A stretch of DNA of 64,000 bases from Butyrivibrio sp. MC2013 (GCF_000424585.1 NZ_AUKE01000007.1:158532-222531); one strand, 5' to 3'. Positions 28,322 through 36,920 are shown, counted from the first letter of the stretch. Translations and numbers: made by a program. Notes: generated by a model from the letters alone, not told the origin.

Positions 28322-28876
28322 TTAATTTTCCGGCGGCAGGTTCCTGACCCTGCGCATGACCTTGCTGATGGGATGATAGAGTACCAGCATCAGCACAAAG
28401 TTGCCTGCGCAGTGGATCAGATCCCAGGGTATGCCCGCTATCCACCAGGTGACCATTGATCTAAATCCAGCTGATAGTCCGCCGGAGCTCAGTCCTATAA
28501 AGAAATAGGGGATGGAGCACAGGGCTCCGAAGCATAGGCCAAAGGTGCCTGATATGATAGCCCACAATACAGGAGAAGTATTCCTTCTGAATATCCAGGC
28601 TATGAGCACCAGAAGGGGCCAGGCATAGAGATACATGATCCACCAGATATGCATCCCGTATAATGTCCCTTCCAGCAGGATCAGTACAGGGACCAGCAGC
28701 GCCACCTTCCAGCCAAAGGTCAGTGTGAACATGATGAGCCAGAAGCTGGTAAGCTCTATATTGGGCATACCGCTAAGGATAAACTTGGACACCTCTATTA
28801 CAGCTACCATGATACCTATCATGGCAATATCTCTTATAGAAACCCTGTCCGAAGGCCTATTACTGTGCAAACTCAT
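28322..28876 (-). CDS. ECF-type transporter S component (substrate-binding membrane protein)
   Basis: 184 aa, five to six membrane helices, with the N-terminal 'RDIAMIGIMVAVIEVSKFIL' typical of ECF S components that bind a vitamin or metal chelate and use the shared EcfAAT energiser. It overlaps the end of the DUF4430 gene by 17 bp. DUF4430 proteins resemble the C-terminal domain of transcobalamin, so a cobalamin-type substrate is a reasonable inference. Weak ribosome site (GGACC), suggesting coupling to the upstream gene. Confidence 0.75.
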   Translation of the reverse strand: MSLHSNRPSDRVSIRDIAMIGIMVAVIEVSKFILSGMPNIELTSFWLIMFTLTFGWKVALLVPVLILLEGTLYGMHIWWIMYLYAWPLLVLIAWIFRRNTSPVLWAIISGTFGLCFGALCSIPYFFIGLSSGGLSAGFRSMVTWWIAGIPWDLIHCAGNFVLMLVLYHPISKVMRRVRNLPPEN

Positions 28877-29282
28877 AGGTCCAGCTATATGTATCGCCGT
28901 CAGCTACAGGCTGAGAGTCAGCACCGTACTGGCCATACTCACCATTCACATAGAGCGCCCAGTAGGCATTGTCCTCTGCATAGAGAGCTCTCTCGCCATT
29001 GACGATCTCAATCATCATGCCATAATCTCCATCAGAACCTGAATATGTAAAACCGGAACCATTTGCTGCCAGTTCATCCATGGCTTCTATGAGATATTCA
29101 GCATCAGTTGCCAGCTCATAATCAGTAGTTTCTCCGTTACTTCCCGTAACCTCGATCACGATCTCCTTGGATCCCTTATGTGCCTTGGGTCCAAATACCA
29201 TGTACACACATGCAAATGCAGCCAGAAGTGCAACGAGCACAACGGCTGCAATTATCAGGGTCTTCTTGTTGTTTTTCTTCAT
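28860..29282 (-). CDS. Membrane-anchored DUF4430 (transcobalamin-like) protein
   Basis: 140 aa. Lys-rich start, one signal/anchor helix (about residues 9-30), then a small beta-rich extracellular domain with 'YWALYVNGEYGQYGADSQ' and 'DGDTYSWTYEF', the pattern of DUF4430. Family members occur with cobalamin uptake genes and probably capture the vitamin on the cell surface. First gene of the two-gene unit with the ECF S component. GAGGATG site. Confidence 0.8.
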   Translation of the reverse strand: MKKNNKKTLIIAAVVLVALLAAFACVYMVFGPKAHKGSKEIVIEVTGSNGETTDYELATDAEYLIEAMDELAANGSGFTYSGSDGDYGMMIEIVNGERALYAEDNAYWALYVNGEYGQYGADSQPVADGDTYSWTYEFAQ

Positions 29283-29357
29283 CTTCTCATCCTCTTTTCT
29301 CGTATTATTTTGCTCGTATGAGTATATAACCTTTTGAAAGAGTTGAAAAGAGACAAA

Positions 29358-30719
29358 TCACGCCGCTGTGGAAAATGTAATGACCATCATCAGACAGAAG
29401 AAGAGCATAAAAGTGATTGTGCCTTTATCCGAGTGCTCGCCTGTGTGCATAGCAGGAATATTTTCTTCCAGCACCAGGAAGGCTATAGCTCCTGCTGTAA
29501 GGGACATGGCAAGAAGAAGTACTCCCGGAAATGATGTCACAAGGATCATCATAGCAATACCCAGAAGGGGCTCTACTACACCTGATACTACGCCTATCAG
29601 AAATGACTTGTTCTTTTCCACGCCGCCGCTTCTAATGGGGCCAGAGACAAATATTCCCTCGGGGATATTCTGCACAGCGATGCCGATAGTAAGGGCAAAA
29701 GCCGTGGCAAGAGACACTTCTCCTGCTCCATTGACAGCTCCGGCGAAGATAATACCCACAGCCATTCCCTCGGGAACGTGGTGGATCACCTCTGAGAGCA
29801 TTACTCTAAAGGGATATTTCAGGCTGCTGGACGGGCCCTCTTCAGCATTGGTAAAAACGTGAGTATGGGGAACCAGCTTATCCAGCAAATACTGGAAAGC
29901 TATTCCGATCATAAAGCCGGCTGCTGCTGTGATGATCCTGCCCTGGCGGATTGATGGATAAAGGAGAGTCCATACAGAGCAGGCCATCATGATACCCCCT
30001 GCCATGCCCATCATGATCAGCTTAAAGGATTCCTTTAGTTCGCTGTCTGTAATGAATACAAAGGCCGAACCCAGGACAGTCCCCGCAAAAGGTATCAAAA
30101 GGCCAAAGATAAGATCTCCGCCCTCCATAAATTCCAATACTCCAAGGTGCTCCAAGAGGATCTTGAGGCCTATGAAGATAAGGACAAAGCCGCCTGCTGC
30201 CTCTGCTCCGGACTTGAATCTGGTGCCAAAAGCATTGCCTATCTTGACTCCAACTGCAGAAAAAGCAAAGGTCGTAGCCATAATGATCAGGCATCCGATC
30301 ATGGTATTTATCAGCGCAGGTGCATTAAGGAGCTGTACAGGAACTGCTACAAAGGTGATGCCTACTGCCAGAGCGTCTATCGAAGTAGCAACTGCCAGTA
30401 TAAACATGGACTTTACATCAAAGCCTGCTCTGGTATCATCATCATCTGAAGAAAAGGCTTCTCTGAGCATGTTGGTACCGATGATGGCCAGTAGTATAAA
30501 GGCCAGCCAGGGGGCAACTCTATTAATGATAAATGCCAGGCCAGAGCCCAGGACATATCCTAAAAACGGCATCAGTCCCTGGAAAAAGCCAAACCACACT
30601 CCGCAGAGCATGACCTGCTTAAAGGTCGCCTTTTTGGTCTCTATTCCCTTACAGATAGAAACTGCAAAGGCGTCCATAGATAGGCCTACGCCCAGAAGCA
30701 GCAGTTCAATGATTCCCAT
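29358..30719 (-). CDS. Fusion of a MntP-type efflux pump and a ZIP-family metal transporter
   Basis: 453 aa in one frame. Residues 1-190 match MntP, the manganese exporter, with its two repeat motifs 'LSMDAFAVSICKG' and 'ATSIDALAVGI' holding the conserved Asp. Residues about 200-453 match ZIP transporters, with metal-site motifs 'HHVPEGMAVGI' and 'VQNIPEGI'. A His/Glu loop 'PHTHVFTNAEEG' lies between ZIP helices. AAGGAGA ribosome site. The two halves normally occur as separate proteins of opposite direction, so the net transport direction is unclear. No yybP-ykoY riboswitch fits the 28-bp upstream gap. Confidence 0.87.
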   Translation of the reverse strand: MGIIELLLLGVGLSMDAFAVSICKGIETKKATFKQVMLCGVWFGFFQGLMPFLGYVLGSGLAFIINRVAPWLAFILLAIIGTNMLREAFSSDDDDTRAGFDVKSMFILAVATSIDALAVGITFVAVPVQLLNAPALINTMIGCLIIMATTFAFSAVGVKIGNAFGTRFKSGAEAAGGFVLIFIGLKILLEHLGVLEFMEGGDLIFGLLIPFAGTVLGSAFVFITDSELKESFKLIMMGMAGGIMMACSVWTLLYPSIRQGRIITAAAGFMIGIAFQYLLDKLVPHTHVFTNAEEGPSSSLKYPFRVMLSEVIHHVPEGMAVGIIFAGAVNGAGEVSLATAFALTIGIAVQNIPEGIFVSGPIRSGGVEKNKSFLIGVVSGVVEPLLGIAMMILVTSFPGVLLLAMSLTAGAIAFLVLEENIPAMHTGEHSDKGTITFMLFFCLMMVITFSTAA

Positions 30720-30747
30720 ATGATCAATCTCCTTAATAGCGGGTTAA

Positions 30748-31923
30748 TTACTTTAGTTCATCACGAGAGTATAGCGTTTTGAGAATAACAGGCGTGAGTA
30801 TGGAACTAATAATGATCAATAGAATTACAGCAGTAAAATATCTGCTGTCTATAATACCGGCTTTCAAGCCTCTCTGAGCTACTATCAGAGCCACCTCGCC
30901 TCTTGTCATCATTCCAAAACCGATCTTGGCACTGTCTGACAGGTTATAGCCAAGAAGTCTTGCTACAGCTCCGCAGCCCAGGATCTTGCCAAGCAGTCCC
31001 ACCAGCACAAATGCCAGAGAGAATGCCAAAATAGTCATATCTATTTCTCTAAGATTGGTCTGAAGTCCTACGCTGGCAAAAAACACAGGCCCAAATATCA
31101 TATATGAATTGATATCCATTTTCCTGTCTATGTACTCAGAATCGTCAAGAGAGCTGAGTATGATACCAGCAACATAAGCTCCTGTAATGTCCGCAACACC
31201 AAAGTACCTGTCTGCTACATATGAAAAAACAAGTGCAATAGACATACCCATTATCGGTATTCTTCTGGTATGGGGCCATCTTGCATCTAATTTTTTCATG
31301 ATCCAAAAAATAATAAGTCCAACTACAATTGAAAAAGCGAAGAAAAGGACGGTCTTAACACATACCATTCCCACATTTGAACTGGGATCCTTTAGTCCAA
31401 GAACTGCTGTGAGAACGACAATACCGATAACATCATCAATGATTGCAGCGCTTAAAATAGTGGTTCCCACATCGGTGGATATCTTTCCAAGCTCCTTAAG
31501 AACCTGAACAGTAATGCTGACCGAAGTCGCAGTCAGGATCGTGCCTATGAACAGAGCCTGCATAAATCCGCTTGTTCCAGCGCCTGAAAAGCCATAGAAA
31601 CACATATACAGAATCGTTCCCAGAATCAATGGGATCGATACTCCGGCGCAAGCAATGATGGTCGCCTTAATACCTGACTTTTTAAGCTTGTCAATATTGG
31701 TCTCAAGGCCTGCACTGAACATCAGCAATATCACGCCGATCTCTGCCATTCCTGAAAGAAAATCATTAGTAGTAACTGCATTTAAAAGGGTTGGTCCTAT
31801 CAACAGTCCCGCGATGATCTCGCCGGCTACCTGAGGTGCCTTGAACTTTCTGGCAACGATGCCCATTACTTTGGCCGAAATGATAATGATCGCCAGATCA
31901 CGCAAAATACTTAAAGTATCCAT
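30748..31923 (-). CDS. CPA2 family cation:proton antiporter
   Basis: 391 aa with about 12 membrane helices. Features of the monovalent cation/proton antiporter-2 family: 'AGEIIAGLLIGPTLL' near the N-terminus, the ion-site Asp pair in 'SAAIIDDVIGIVVL', and 'MMTRGEVALIVAQRG'. No C-terminal TrkA/RCK domain, so it is the short form. 28 bp upstream of the MntP-ZIP gene and probably co-transcribed with it from the promoter at 31965-31992. Confidence 0.9.
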   Translation of the reverse strand: MDTLSILRDLAIIIISAKVMGIVARKFKAPQVAGEIIAGLLIGPTLLNAVTTNDFLSGMAEIGVILLMFSAGLETNIDKLKKSGIKATIIACAGVSIPLILGTILYMCFYGFSGAGTSGFMQALFIGTILTATSVSITVQVLKELGKISTDVGTTILSAAIIDDVIGIVVLTAVLGLKDPSSNVGMVCVKTVLFFAFSIVVGLIIFWIMKKLDARWPHTRRIPIMGMSIALVFSYVADRYFGVADITGAYVAGIILSSLDDSEYIDRKMDINSYMIFGPVFFASVGLQTNLREIDMTILAFSLAFVLVGLLGKILGCGAVARLLGYNLSDSAKIGFGMMTRGEVALIVAQRGLKAGIIDSRYFTAVILLIIISSILTPVILKTLYSRDELK

Positions 31924-31964
31924 GTCTATCCTCCCGCTGTCTTACAATATTTAAATCACCAACA

Positions 31965-31992
31965 ATTATAAGTTGCAATCCAATATTGTCAA
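31965..31992 (-). promoter_or_regulatory. Sigma-A promoter of the antiporter/MntP-ZIP operon
   Basis: On the minus strand TTGACA (31987-31992), 16-bp spacer, TATAAT (31965-31970): both boxes are perfect matches. It starts 42 bp upstream of the antiporter ATG. Confidence 0.75.
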
Positions 31993-32026
31993 CTAAAGAG
32001 GCTGATAAACAATTGTTTTCTATAGT

Positions 32027-32479
32027 TCATAGTTCCCCAAGCATTTTTTCAGGGTCATCAGCAGCTTTTACTTTGTCATTGGCCCTTATGATCACTCCAT
32101 CTTCGTCAATGAGATATGTAGTACGCACAACGCCCATGGATACCTTGCCATAGTTTTTCTTCTCTTTCCAAACATCATAGGCTTCGATCACCTTGCGTTC
32201 AGGATCCGCCAGAAGTGTGAATGCCAGGCCATACTTCTCCTCAAACTTCTTATGAGAAGCCACTGTATCCTTACTCACGCCAAGGACCACTGCCCCCTTT
32301 TCTGTAAATTGCGGATAGCGCTCTGAAAATCCACATGCCTGCTTGGTACAACCGGATGTGTTATCCTTTGGATAAAAATACAGAATAACCTTTTTACCTC
32401 TGTAGTCCTCAAGAGAATGCATCACACCGTTCTGATCCGGAAGTTCAAATGATGGTGCCTTTGTTCCTATTTCAAGCAT
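32027..32479 (-). CDS. bcp: Thioredoxin-dependent thiol peroxidase (Bcp/PrxQ)
   Basis: 150 aa, usual length. Peroxidatic Cys in 'DNTSGCTKQACGF', with the second Cys five residues later, as in two-Cys PrxQ; thioredoxin fold 'FELPDQNG', 'VILYFYPKDNTSGCT'. Reduces hydrogen and organic peroxides in the cytoplasm. GGAGGT ribosome site. Confidence 0.93.
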   Translation of the reverse strand: MLEIGTKAPSFELPDQNGVMHSLEDYRGKKVILYFYPKDNTSGCTKQACGFSERYPQFTEKGAVVLGVSKDTVASHKKFEEKYGLAFTLLADPERKVIEAYDVWKEKKNYGKVSMGVVRTTYLIDEDGVIIRANDKVKAADDPEKMLGEL

Positions 32480-32525
32480 ATAATACCTCCCAAGACATCT
32501 TTTGTAGTCACAAGCTTGCCCTTGT

Positions 32526-32747
32526 CTAATCTGCCAGATTGCCCTTTTTTATGTGTTTCTTTATGATCTCATCTGCTATGTTATAGAGGATCTCAGAGCC
32601 AGGCCTGGTCCCCTCGTGCCTGCCATAAACAGCCTTTGCATCATTCTCTTTCCTTCCCCCTCCGGAAAGACTGGTCTGACGAAAAACATTCTTTTCCTTA
32701 TCTATTTCTAATGCAAAATCAAGCTGCTTTTTTATACGTTCATCCAT
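32526..32747 (-). pseudogene. Internally deleted HD-domain hydrolase remnant
   Basis: 73 codons. The first part ('QLDFALEIDKEKNVFRQT', 'GGGRKENDAK') is the start of YfbR-like HD hydrolases just before the HD metal motif. The last part ('GSEILYNIADEIIKKHIKKG') looks like the C-terminal helix of the same family. The catalytic core with the H..HD residues is missing, so an in-frame deletion of roughly 100 codons is inferred. A GAGGT ribosome site is intact. Almost certainly inactive as a phosphohydrolase. Confidence 0.6.
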
Positions 32748-32786
32748 TTTTTACCTCACAAACTTATTTATATCATATCAGTAAAC

Positions 32787-33263
32787 TTATCTTATATACC
32801 CCTTTCTCTCTTCCGCCTTCCTTATCAGCTCCGTGGCCTCTTTGAAAGCTGCCGGAAGATAATCTTCATGCCACTCCTTACCGGCTTTTTCTTCTTTCTT
32901 GATCTCAGCCCAAGCCTGGTGCAGTTCTTCCTCAGAAGCGTACGTCACACCACTGAAAACATGAGGATGTCTTCTCACCATCTTATCAGATATGCGCTTT
33001 ACCACATCATCAAAGGTAAATAATCCCTCTTCCTCTGCAATAACAGCATGAAACATTATCTGCAGCAAAAGATCCCCCAGTTCCTCCTCAAGATTATCCG
33101 GATCCTTTGCTTTCTCCAGAATATTTATCCCGCATACCAGCTCCGCTGCTTCCTCTATAACCGGAGCCTTAAGACTCTCATGAGTTTGCGCGCGATCCCA
33201 GGGGCAACCATTCTCACTTCGCAATGTTTCAACTATTTTCTTTAATCTGTCTATCTCAGCCAT
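32787..33263 (-). CDS. mazG: MazG family nucleoside triphosphate pyrophosphohydrolase (short form)
   Basis: 158 aa. Metal-binding helices 'EEAAELVCGI' and 'EELGDLLLQIMFH' with the E-x2-E and E-x2-D patterns, preceded by 'LRSENGCPWDRAQTHESLK'. It hydrolyses non-canonical or alarm NTPs to NMP and PPi. E. coli MazG is about 260 aa with two domains; only the N-terminal domain plus a short tail is present here. GAGGGGGG site; the start lies within the DUF4143 remnant. Complete short form or a truncated gene; the former is preferred because the motifs are intact. Confidence 0.85.
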   Translation of the reverse strand: MAEIDRLKKIVETLRSENGCPWDRAQTHESLKAPVIEEAAELVCGINILEKAKDPDNLEEELGDLLLQIMFHAVIAEEEGLFTFDDVVKRISDKMVRRHPHVFSGVTYASEEELHQAWAEIKKEEKAGKEWHEDYLPAAFKEATELIRKAEERKGYIR

Positions 33264-33433
33264 CTTTTGACCCCCCTCAACGTATTATCAGCTGATTTTG
33301 TTTCTACAGGCACACGTACACCTTCATAGTCGGTGATAAAATCAAGCTCTGCATCGGACTTGGTTCTCCAGAAATAACTGTCGATCCCCATGAACTCAAG
33401 CCTATTACTGCCACTTAATCTCCTCCAAAACAT
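33251..33433 (-). pseudogene. C-terminal fragment of a DUF4143-type ATPase
   Basis: In frame from about 33391, 'YFWRTKSDAELDFI' and 'GVRVPVETKSADNT' match the C-terminal nuclease-like domain of the AAA ATPases with DUF4143. Everything upstream (Walker motifs, about 350 codons) is absent, replaced by the 3' end of the next gene in another frame. It overlaps the mazG start. A decayed remnant. Confidence 0.55.
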
Positions 33434-34370
33434 TTTCTATTTCTCCCTGGACCCTGGGATCTTTTGTATCCTTCAACGAGTAATAAAGGGATAACTTGTC
33501 CACTATTCCGTTATCGCAAAGCTTCAGCGGATCATAATTCCACAATTCGACCTTGCATATCGCAGAAGGATTTTCCCATCCCGGCTCATCAACGATTTCA
33601 AAACCATCTACAATCCTATCTTTCTTAAAACATGCATATACACTTATTTCCGGTGGGTTTATCATACTGATTTCAGACAATGCATAATCAGAAGCCTTAG
33701 GAAGTCTTGTAACATCTTCTGTTTTTCTCACATAGATAACATCACTGACAGGACTGGTAAATGAAGCGCTTGCGAGCTCAAACAGTTCTTTTGAATCGAT
33801 CACTCGTCCCACTTCGACACTACGCCCATTTCTTTTCTCTTCGATAAATCCCCTGGAGACAAGTTCTTTTGTGCTCCTTGTTACGTAAACAGGATTGAGC
33901 CCCAGCCTTTCAGACAACTCTTTTTTTGTAAAATCAGCTTTTACATTATACGTCAGATAAAGAAGAATCATCTGAGCATTTGATGTTAGCTTTAGTAAGC
34001 TGTTTCCTTGGTTCCCTGAAAACTTCCTACTGAAAAGTATTCCTAAAAACGGCAAATAAATCTGAGTCGGAAGCATTATGAAAGGAATGTGATGCTTTAC
34101 GTATGCATTCCTGTTATTCTTTGTAAGAGTCTCAAACCAGAATGCGACCGGTACACCAAGTTTATCTTCGTATAGCATCTTTTCTTTATAAAGTATTCTG
34201 CTGTCAATTGCAGATTGAAGCTTTACTATGAAAAAAGAAAACTGTTCATGTTGCGCTGTATATATGGTTCTGCCCGTAGTCAGGTATCTTGGCAGACCAT
34301 TCTTTTCAGTCTTCTCAGATATTGCAAAAGATAAACCAAATGCATTTTCTAATTCTTTCTCAATCATCAT
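33405..34370 (-). CDS. Winged-helix (MarR-like) protein, AbiEi-antitoxin-like, function unknown
   Basis: 321 aa. The N-terminal 130 residues are not assigned to a family ('FSFFIVKLQSAIDSRILYKE', 'VPVAFWFETLTKNNR'). A winged helix follows at about 140-205 ('FTKKELSERLGLNPVYVTRS'), then a C-terminal region ending 'VDKLSLYYSLKDTKDPRVQGE'. The layout resembles AbiEi-type antitoxin/regulators, but no nucleotidyltransferase toxin gene is adjacent. Weak ribosome site. The 3' end abuts the DUF4143 fragment, so a rearrangement may have removed the partner. Confidence 0.55.
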   Translation of the reverse strand: MMIEKELENAFGLSFAISEKTEKNGLPRYLTTGRTIYTAQHEQFSFFIVKLQSAIDSRILYKEKMLYEDKLGVPVAFWFETLTKNNRNAYVKHHIPFIMLPTQIYLPFLGILFSRKFSGNQGNSLLKLTSNAQMILLYLTYNVKADFTKKELSERLGLNPVYVTRSTKELVSRGFIEEKRNGRSVEVGRVIDSKELFELASASFTSPVSDVIYVRKTEDVTRLPKASDYALSEISMINPPEISVYACFKKDRIVDGFEIVDEPGWENPSAICKVELWNYDPLKLCDNGIVDKLSLYYSLKDTKDPRVQGEIENVLEEIKWQ

Positions 34371-34485
34371 AATTACACCTATATAATTCTTTACATAGTT
34401 ATTGTAATAGTTTATATATATGTAATTATAAATCTAGAATGCCCTGATTTCAACTATTACCTATTGTTACCACACCACTGTCAAT

Positions 34486-34638
34486 TTAGAGAATCCAGTC
34501 CGACACATGTCCATCTTTGAGATTAGAAATAGCTGCATCCATCATATTTATAGTATTTTTTGATATGGAATAATCATCACTCTTCTCTTCCCAGGTATCC
34601 GGGTTATTCTTTATGAATTCTAATATTCTTGGCTTCAT
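34486..34638 (-). CDS. Small ORF coupled to the phosphoesterase remnant; possible gene remnant
   Basis: 50 codons beginning MKPRILEFIKNNPDTWEEKS. Its ATG overlaps the stop of the phosphoesterase remnant as ATGA, the arrangement of a translationally coupled gene, which argues it was a real cistron. The N-terminus weakly resembles the start of T4 Rnl1-like RNA ligases, but no catalytic motif follows, so it may be an internally deleted gene. I cannot name a function. Confidence 0.4.
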   Translation of the reverse strand: MKPRILEFIKNNPDTWEEKSDDYSISKNTINMMDAAISNLKDGHVSDWIL

Positions 34639-35085
34639 GTCTGTGTCTCTTTGCTAATCCACTTCTTTTCCTTCTTCTCTACGGCATGATCAATCGTGAT
34701 CCTGTGTATACTGTCGATATCAGATAGAATCCCGTCTTTTATCAGTTTTCCAAGATTGACCGGAGTATATCCGCATACATTGGCTGCAAGGTTTAAATGC
34801 TTGCAGCCTTCCTTGTAATCTCCCATTCTGTCATGGTTTCCAAGAAGCAGTATCTTCTTTCTGACCCTGAGCTTTTTTATATATTCAGGACTTCCAACAT
34901 CTCCCAAGCAGACAAATGTGTCATTTTCATGATCACGGAATTCAGGATATCGACCTGTTCATTAGGATCTATCCAATTGGGATCCATTATTTACAGTCAT
35001 CATCATCAAAGTGAGTATCAGACAGGATATATACCGATCCATTTTCTGACTAGTGTCTGAATGGTTCATATAAAGTTGATATCAT
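34635..35085 (-). pseudogene. Calcineurin-like phosphoesterase pseudogene
   Basis: Starts at ATG 35085 with an AGGAGG site (MISTLYEPF) and hits an in-frame TAG at codon 12. The same frame then gives 'SVYILSDTHFDDDDCK' (the first metal motif) and a TAA. Reading continues in a second frame ('MDPNWIDPNEQVDILNS') and then a third ('NDTFVCLGDVGSPEY', 'LLLGNHDRMGDY'), and the segment holding the distal His motifs is deleted before 'HLNLAANVCGYTPVNLGKL'. So one nonsense codon, two frameshifts and a deletion. It was the third gene of the Thg1/ligase operon. Confidence 0.8.
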
Positions 35086-35103
35086 GCTGCCTCCTGTCTA
35101 TGA

Positions 35104-36150
35104 TCACTCATCATTTTTCATTAGATACTTGTTGTTTATCACTTTCATTGATAAAGGTCCGCTAAGTGTATAAGAGTGAACAGGCGTAACAGGCCTTATT
35201 ACTATTCCCTCTCTTATTGTCCCATTGTATCCAACACCTTCAGCCCTGGCTAAAAGAGCTGCTTCATCTGGATACTTTGCAAGAAGGTCATCACCTTCCT
35301 CTTCCACCGGGACCATCTGGCAGTGAACGTATTCACAGATTTCCCTTAGCGTTGTAAGATCAGTTCTCTTATCATCCGTTTTAGCTGTAAATACAAACCA
35401 CTCCGGCCTCTTTAGCTTAAGCCTGTTCTTCTGAATACCTTCACCGCACCATTCTCCCTGAAGTACAAGAGTGCTAAGTCCATGCTCATCTGCATACTCT
35501 TTCATCTTTTCAGGTATACCTACCGCCTTTACGTACTCAACAAATGCAGACTTTCCATCATCCTTATAAGTGAAGTTATGTCCGGTAAAAGAAATCTCCC
35601 CATCCCTTACACCTATTGAATGGCTTGATCCATCCATCTTTGTAGTTATGTAATAGGGTAGTCCCCTGAACTCATTTAGGAGCTCTGGTGCAGACTGTAT
35701 TCTGGTCTCATCCGTCTTAGGGATATATCCCGGACGATCTCCAATCATAGTTCCTCCGGATCCTGCACGCTCAGGCATTTCCCATTCACGAACGCCAAGG
35801 ATCTCTGTAACATCCATTCCTTCCTCCAGTGCTATTCCCTGAAGCTTTGACAGCTTATCTATTCCTAGACATAGCCCTTGGGATATCTCTCCTCTGAACT
35901 TCATGGTCTTAAGCCTGAATCCTTCTCCCATGAACTCATTGTTCTTATAGGAATTCTTTCTTAAAAACTCGAACTCCTCACATACAGGGAGAAAAGAATC
36001 TATCTCGAAATAGACCACCATATCCCCTACATGGAATTCGTTTTTTCCACCGACACACTTCCATCCAAGTACCTGTACTAGTTCAAGTCTATCCGCATCC
36101 GGTATAGGCATGACTGCCTTTACCTTCTGTATTGATGCTAATTTTCTCAT
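35104..36150 (-). CDS. RNA ligase, Rnl5 / DraRnl family
   Basis: 348 aa. An N-terminal OB-fold module of about 120 residues ('KLASIQKVKAVMPIPDADRL') precedes the nucleotidyltransferase domain. Adenylated Lys171 lies in motif I 'TKMDGSSHS'; later motifs include 'LQGEWCGEG', 'EGIVIRP' and 'LSMKVINNKYL'. DraRnl-type ligases join 3'-OH and 5'-phosphate RNA ends, best when the 3'-OH strand is held in a duplex. Its start overlaps the Thg1-like stop (ATGA), so polymerase and ligase are made together, which suggests end-filling followed by sealing of broken tRNA or rRNA. Confidence 0.88.
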   Translation of the reverse strand: MRKLASIQKVKAVMPIPDADRLELVQVLGWKCVGGKNEFHVGDMVVYFEIDSFLPVCEEFEFLRKNSYKNNEFMGEGFRLKTMKFRGEISQGLCLGIDKLSKLQGIALEEGMDVTEILGVREWEMPERAGSGGTMIGDRPGYIPKTDETRIQSAPELLNEFRGLPYYITTKMDGSSHSIGVRDGEISFTGHNFTYKDDGKSAFVEYVKAVGIPEKMKEYADEHGLSTLVLQGEWCGEGIQKNRLKLKRPEWFVFTAKTDDKRTDLTTLREICEYVHCQMVPVEEEGDDLLAKYPDEAALLARAEGVGYNGTIREGIVIRPVTPVHSYTLSGPLSMKVINNKYLMKNDE

Positions 36151-36920
36151 CTTTTCTTACCTTCCTTCTCAATAATGCTTCGAATAAGCTTCCCATATTC
36201 ATCTCCTATCGAAAGCTCGTAATCTACATGTATCCTTTTGCGCGTTGTCATCTTTGTCTCACCGGACAAGGGATTAGTGTCCTCTTTCTCATACTCTTCC
36301 ATCCACATACCGACTCCGCGTTTCTGCCATAAAGGCAGCTTATCGTAATTAATTCCTCTGCTGAAAAGGAGTTCATTTTTGTAACTCACACCTTTGCCAT
36401 TCAGCTCTAATGTCGCCTTGTGAACTGACACCCCTTCTTTTCTAAGCATCCAGTAACAGTGCGAATTAAGAGCATTTCTGTTAGCATCCTCCTGTCTCCA
36501 TCGGAAGTAATCTTCAACTCTTTCTACATTGGTGAGAGGCACCATTCTGCAATCAAAAGTTGCTGCCATTCCAAGTTCCAGCGAAAACACTGCACTGGCT
36601 TCAGCAGCCAGGGTTGAATTGTATTTTCGCACTTTCCTTCCAAATGCATCCTCGCCAGCAGCAAACAGTAATGATATCTCATCGCTTTCTGTGTATGCAT
36701 ACACAACTCTGAATCCACAATCCATGAGCGCCTTTGTAGTTTTCACCATCATATCTCTAAATTTTTCATCAAACGGTGCTTCAAAGTTGCAAACTTCTTT
36801 TGTAAGCTTTGTAAAGCCCCGACCATCAAGCCTTGCAACCATATAAATGTCAGGAAGTAATACCTGATCTAACGATTGCTCATAAATTCGCATCTTTGCA
36901 TCCATCTCATCAAAACGCAT
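36147..36920 (-). CDS. Thg1-like protein (3'-5' RNA polymerase, tRNA-His guanylyltransferase family)
   Basis: About 257 aa. Catalytic metal-binding Asp residues in 'ARLDGRGFTKLTK' and 'YAYTESDEISLLF'; 'HCYWMLRKEGVS' and 'LLFSRGINYDKLPLWQKRG' are family signatures. Bacterial Thg1-like proteins add nucleotides to 5' ends of truncated tRNAs using the opposite strand as template; the eukaryotic enzyme adds G-1 to tRNA-His. Start ATG 36920 (MRFDEMD, as in homologues) has GGAAGAG upstream; ATG 36935 would leave only about 12 nt of leader after the predicted promoter. First gene of the repair operon. Confidence 0.9.
   Translation of the reverse strand: MRFDEMDAKMRIYEQSLDQVLLPDIYMVARLDGRGFTKLTKEVCNFEAPFDEKFRDMMVKTTKALMDCGFRVVYAYTESDEISLLFAAGEDAFGRKVRKYNSTLAAEASAVFSLELGMAATFDCRMVPLTNVERVEDYFRWRQEDANRNALNSHCYWMLRKEGVSVHKATLELNGKGVSYKNELLFSRGINYDKLPLWQKRGVGMWMEEYEKEDTNPLSGETKMTTRKRIHVDYELSIGDEYGKLIRSIIEKEGKKR

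Noticed and set aside
29368..30723. Long plus-strand open frames opposite the MntP-ZIP gene
   Set aside because: Antisense shadow of a well-supported gene with strong family motifs.
29283..30747. Cobalamin or manganese (yybP-ykoY) riboswitch upstream of the DUF4430 or MntP-ZIP genes
   Set aside because: The gaps (75 and 28 bp) are too short and show no conserved riboswitch boxes.
33405..34370. AbiE type IV toxin-antitoxin system
   Set aside because: Only a winged-helix AbiEi-like protein is present; no nucleotidyltransferase toxin gene follows.
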